A stretch of DNA of 7,503 nucleotides from an uncultured Collinsella sp. (GTDB taxonomy: Bacteria; Actinomycetota; Coriobacteriia; Coriobacteriales; Coriobacteriaceae): the NCBI GenBank assembly GCA_900759435.1, contig CAAEVD010000090.1, positions 1 to 7,503 of the forward strand, written 5' to 3'. The notes beneath the pieces were generated by a model, which was not told the origin of the DNA, did not search any database, and saw nothing but the letters and a program-made list of their open reading frames with translations. This document shows, one piece after another, positions 5,277-7,503 of this stretch (the first letter of the stretch is position 1; every line of letters starts with the position of its first letter). Both the position numbers and the translations under genes were made by a program.

Positions 5277-6620
5277 TTAACGGAGCAAGCCCGCTACTTC
5301 GCCGGCTAGGGTGATGGTGCCTGCTGCTACGAAAGGCTCACCTGCGGCATCGAAGGCGGCGAGGGCCTCGGACACGCTGGGGTACACGCCCGCGAGTTTT
5401 TCTGCGTCCACCAGAGCGGCGAGCTCCTCTGCCGGTAGGGCTCGGTCGGAATCGGTCTGCGTTACGACTACACGCGGGAAGGCCGGGATCAGCACGTCGA
5501 CGATGCCCGCAACGTCCTTGTCGGCCAGCGCAGCGCATAGCAGCGTGGGGCGATTCTCTACGCACGGATCGATCTCGTCCAGCGCGCTCACAAAGTTCTC
5601 GCAGCTCTGAGGGTTATGACAGGCGTCGATCAGCTTGAGTGGATCGGTTCCCAGCACATCAAAGCGACCCGGCGTGGTGCAGTCCATAAGCGATGCATCG
5701 AGCTTGTCATGGTCGAGCTCGCGGCCCAGATAGACCTCGCAGAGCATAATCGCGCACGCGGCATTCTGCGGCTGATACGCCGGCTTGACCATACTCGACG
5801 TATAGATCGCGCGCGGCGTGGTGCAGCTAAACTCAACCGTATCGCCTACATGCGCCGGCACCTTGGTCGTCGTATGGCTCACCACGAGCGGCACAACGCC
5901 GCACTCGCGGCAACAGGCATCCATCACGCGCTGAACGCTCGGCTCGTGCGTGCCCTCGCCCAGCACAACCAAGCGCCCGGGCTTGATGACGGCAGCCTTC
6001 TCCCCCGCAATGGCCTCGAGCGTGTCGCCCAGGATGCGCGTGTGGTCGAGGCCGATGCCCGTAATGGCAACGGCGACGGGATCGGTCGCACTCGTAGCGT
6101 CCCAACGGCCGCCCATGCCAACCTCGAGCACAGCAACGTCCACTGCAGCCTCGGCAAACACCACCAGCGCGGCAGCCGTCAGCAGGTCAAACGGCGTAAT
6201 GGCGTACGCGCGCTCCCCTACCGCCACACGACGAGCGTTCACGCGATGCCCCGCCTCGACGGCGGCAGAAACGCCACGGGCAAACGCCTCATCGCTCACA
6301 ACGCGCCCATCGACCTCCATGCGCTCGGGATAGCGCACCAACTGCGGCGACGTATACAGCGCAGTCTTGAGCCCCTCACCACGAAGGATGGCAGCCGAAA
6401 AACGCGTGGTCGAAGTCTTGCCATTGGTACCGGCAACCTGAATGCAATCGAAATACTCATCCGGACGCCCCAGCTCATCGAGCATATCGACAACCGTCTC
6501 GAGCAGAGGACCAGCATCCCCAGAAATCCGCCCCGTATCAGCAGCCAGCCCAACAGCCTCATCAAACGAAAGCAACTCAAACGAGAAAGGAACGACATAC
6601 GCCCCAGAACGCTTAGCCAT
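5277..6620 (-). CDS. folC: Bifunctional folylpolyglutamate synthase / dihydrofolate synthase
   Basis: The 447-residue product is a Mur-ligase-fold enzyme that adds glutamate to dihydropteroate or tetrahydrofolate using ATP, in the cytoplasmic folate pathway. Seen: the P-loop AGTNGKTST at 63-71 (K68); LEVGMGGRWDAT at 165-176; GLDH at 190-193 with the catalytic-region H193; GEKAAVIK at 206-213, the family segment that includes a lysine carbamylated in studied members; PGRFDV before DACHNP at 332-337, matching the usual D-G/A-x-H-N-P; and a C-terminal Mur-ligase domain after it. The start at 6620 is chosen over an ATG at 6659 because GGGGGA stands 9 nt before it and because an ATG at 6659 would fall inside the terminator hairpin. 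The gene follows valS, as in many Gram-positive bacteria. An attenuator-like terminator lies just upstream. Confidence 0.95.
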   Translation of the reverse strand: MAKRSGAYVVPFSFELLSFDEAVGLAADTGRISGDAGPLLETVVDMLDELGRPDEYFDCIQVAGTNGKTSTTRFSAAILRGEGLKTALYTSPQLVRYPERMEVDGRVVSDEAFARGVSAAVEAGHRVNARRVAVGERAYAITPFDLLTAAALVVFAEAAVDVAVLEVGMGGRWDATSATDPVAVAITGIGLDHTRILGDTLEAIAGEKAAVIKPGRLVVLGEGTHEPSVQRVMDACCRECGVVPLVVSHTTTKVPAHVGDTVEFSCTTPRAIYTSSMVKPAYQPQNAACAIMLCEVYLGRELDHDKLDASLMDCTTPGRFDVLGTDPLKLIDACHNPQSCENFVSALDEIDPCVENRPTLLCAALADKDVAGIVDVLIPAFPRVVVTQTDSDRALPAEELAALVDAEKLAGVYPSVSEALAAFDAAGEPFVAAGTITLAGEVAGLLR

Positions 6621-6629
6621 AACCCAAAG

Positions 6630-6635
6630 TCCCCC
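6630..6635 (-). promoter_or_regulatory. Ribosome binding site GGGGGA of folC
   Basis: On the minus strand GGGGGA ends 9 nt before the ATG at 6620. It is only 7 nt past the T-run of the upstream terminator, so there is no room for a promoter between the two. Confidence 0.7.
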
Positions 6636-6640
6636 ATAAC

Positions 6641-6674
6641 AGAAAAAGAGGCTCATCAAAAAGAATGAGCCCCT
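6641..6674 (-). terminator. Intrinsic terminator immediately upstream of folC (valS terminator or folC attenuator)
   Basis: On the minus strand AGGGGCTCAT (6674-6665) pairs with ATGAGCCTCT (6656-6647) in a 10-bp stem with one G-U and an 8-nt loop, followed at once by a run of five T (6647-6643). It ends 22 nt before the folC start codon. That position would fit control of folC by readthrough as well as the end of the valS transcript. Confidence 0.82.
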
Positions 6675-6745
6675 CGCGTTGACAATTTCAGCCTTTACCC
6701 GATTGCAGCAAGATCAAGGCCACAACCAAGTGACCTCACCAGGCA

Positions 6746-6880
6746 GCGGACGCTCCCGTAACCGCTATGGGAGCGGTTTGGGGCTTTGCTCGATACAAGT
6801 TCCGCACGAGCCGAAGGCCACTTAATGTGGCCTTCGTGCGAGCAGGACTGTCCGCAGTAGCGAGCAATGCCCCAAACCGC
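6746..6880 (-). ncRNA. Structured region between valS and folC (long inverted repeat with alternative hairpins)
   Basis: Arms 6773-6792 and 6861-6880 pair at 19 of 20 positions, extended inward by TAC/GTA (6794-6796 with 6857-6859). Inside is a hairpin, 6813-6821 with 6827-6835 (9 bp, loop TTAAT), closed by 6803-6807 with 6836-6840. Overlapping the outer arm are two hairpins that exclude each other: CGCTCCC 6751-6757 with 6769-6775, and AACCGCT 6760-6766 with 6772-6778. GCGGAC 6746-6751 can also pair with 6850-6855. No T-run follows on either strand. It begins 15 nt after the valS stop, so it is probably transcribed on the minus strand. It may be a regulatory leader, a structured RNA, or an inserted palindromic repeat. 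It does not look like a tRNA or T-box. Confidence 0.6.
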
Positions 6881-6895
6881 GTCCCCCAGTAAGAC

Positions 6896-7503
6896 CTACG
6901 AGAAATCAGCAACCTGAGCAGTCAGCGCCGCCAGGATCTCCTTGAGCTCAGCTGCACGGTCCCTCTTCTTCTGGACCACCGCGGGCGCGGCCTTGGCCAC
7001 AAAGCCCTCGTTGGCAAGCGTCTTCTCGCAGCCGGCAAGCTCCTTCTGAGCCGCGGCGATCTCCTTCTCAAGACGTGCCTTCTCGGCCGAAAGGTCAACC
7101 TTGCCCTCGAGCACCACAAAGACCTCGACGCCGCTGTCGACCACGGCGATGCTCGCGGCCGGCTTCTCAACGTCGGTACCCATGACCAGCGAAGCGGTGT
7201 TGGCCAGCGGCTCAATGGTCGAACGCAGGCTCTCGAGCTTCTCGATGTCCTCGGCACCGGCGCGCACGACCACGTCGAGCTCGGCCTTGGGGCTCAAGCG
7301 GTAACGCGAACGCGTGGCGCGGGCGGCGGAAACGACGGCACGGCACAGCTCAAACGCGCGCTCGGCGGGCTCGTCGACGTACTTGGCATAGTCGGCGGGC
7401 TCGGGCCACTTGGCGATCATGAGTGCCTCGGCGCGGTCCACGTTGCCCTCGGCGTCCAGGTCGAGCACACTCGCCGGCATGTTGTCCCAGATCTCCTCGG
7501 TGA
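6896..7503 (-). CDS. valS: Valyl-tRNA synthetase, C-terminal part (5' end outside the window)
   Basis: The frame is open through the right edge of the window and ends at TAG 6898-6896, giving about 201 residues of the C-terminus. Seen: TEEIW in the first visible residues, typical of the anticodon-binding region of class Ia synthetases; a helical domain with LCRAVVSAARATRSRY; then VLEGKVDLSAEKARLEKEI leading into a lysine/glutamate-rich coiled coil of about 65 residues, which is the tRNA-contacting C-terminal arm of bacterial ValS. The enzyme charges tRNA-Val in the cytoplasm. A methionine at 7480 is internal, not the start. It is followed by the structured gap and folC on the same strand. Confidence 0.95.
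   Translation of the reverse strand, partial: TEEIWDNMPASVLDLDAEGNVDRAEALMIAKWPEPADYAKYVDEPAERAFELCRAVVSAARATRSRYRLSPKAELDVVVRAGAEDIEKLESLRSTIEPLANTASLVMGTDVEKPAASIAVVDSGVEVFVVLEGKVDLSAEKARLEKEIAAAQKELAGCEKTLANEGFVAKAAPAVVQKKRDRAAELKEILAALTAQVADFS

Noticed and set aside
6746..6880. tRNA gene
   Set aside because: There is no GGTTCRANTCC T-arm sequence or cloverleaf on either strand.
6630..6895. T-box or THF riboswitch in the valS-folC gap
   Set aside because: The T-box GGTGG...CCGCG region is absent and the THF riboswitch consensus, as I remember it, is not matched.

Overview
The window looks like a chromosomal segment of a high-GC gut actinobacterium of the class Coriobacteriia, most likely Collinsella or a close relative. 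This rests on base composition, gene content and the style of the intergenic palindromes as I remember them; no marker gene was compared. Five genes are present in two opposed blocks, and two long non-coding regions are packed with palindromic repeats.

Positions 15-3274 (+) form a tight three-gene operon: a GlpA/LhgO-like FAD dehydrogenase with a C-terminal [2Fe-2S] domain, a two-Rossmann FAD/NAD(P) oxidoreductase, and a small DUF1667 protein with cysteines suited to an Fe-S cluster. Gaps are 1 and 4 nt. The trio is a known soluble redox module, often found with glycerol (glpK/glpF) genes. It probably moves electrons from glycerol-3-phosphate or a 2-hydroxy acid to a soluble acceptor.

Positions 3275-3752 hold two copies of a 33-nt repeat (R3), one long hairpin (PAL1) and a 160-bp element with inverted-repeat ends (E1). 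They also hold a 95-nt rod-like inverted repeat that runs up to the ribosome binding site of the next gene, an M24 (Xaa-Pro type) metallopeptidase at 3753-4841 (+) with all five metal ligands.

Positions 4842-5276 lie between convergent genes and carry the same three repeat families: PAL2, a second 160-bp element (E2) that contains an intrinsic terminator, R3 inverted, and PAL3.

On the minus strand, the end of valS (valyl-tRNA synthetase, cut by the window edge) is followed by a 275-nt gap and then folC. The valS-folC order is conserved in many Gram-positive bacteria. The gap carries a 108-nt imperfect inverted repeat overlapped by two mutually exclusive smaller hairpins. An intrinsic terminator then ends only 7 nt before the folC ribosome binding site, which is an attenuator-like layout.

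The most unusual content is non-coding: (1) two equal-length 160-bp elements that share an internal 29-nt core but have unrelated self-complementary arms; (2) hairpins with conserved outer stems and changed but still paired inner stems; (3) two structured leaders, one before the peptidase and one before folC.
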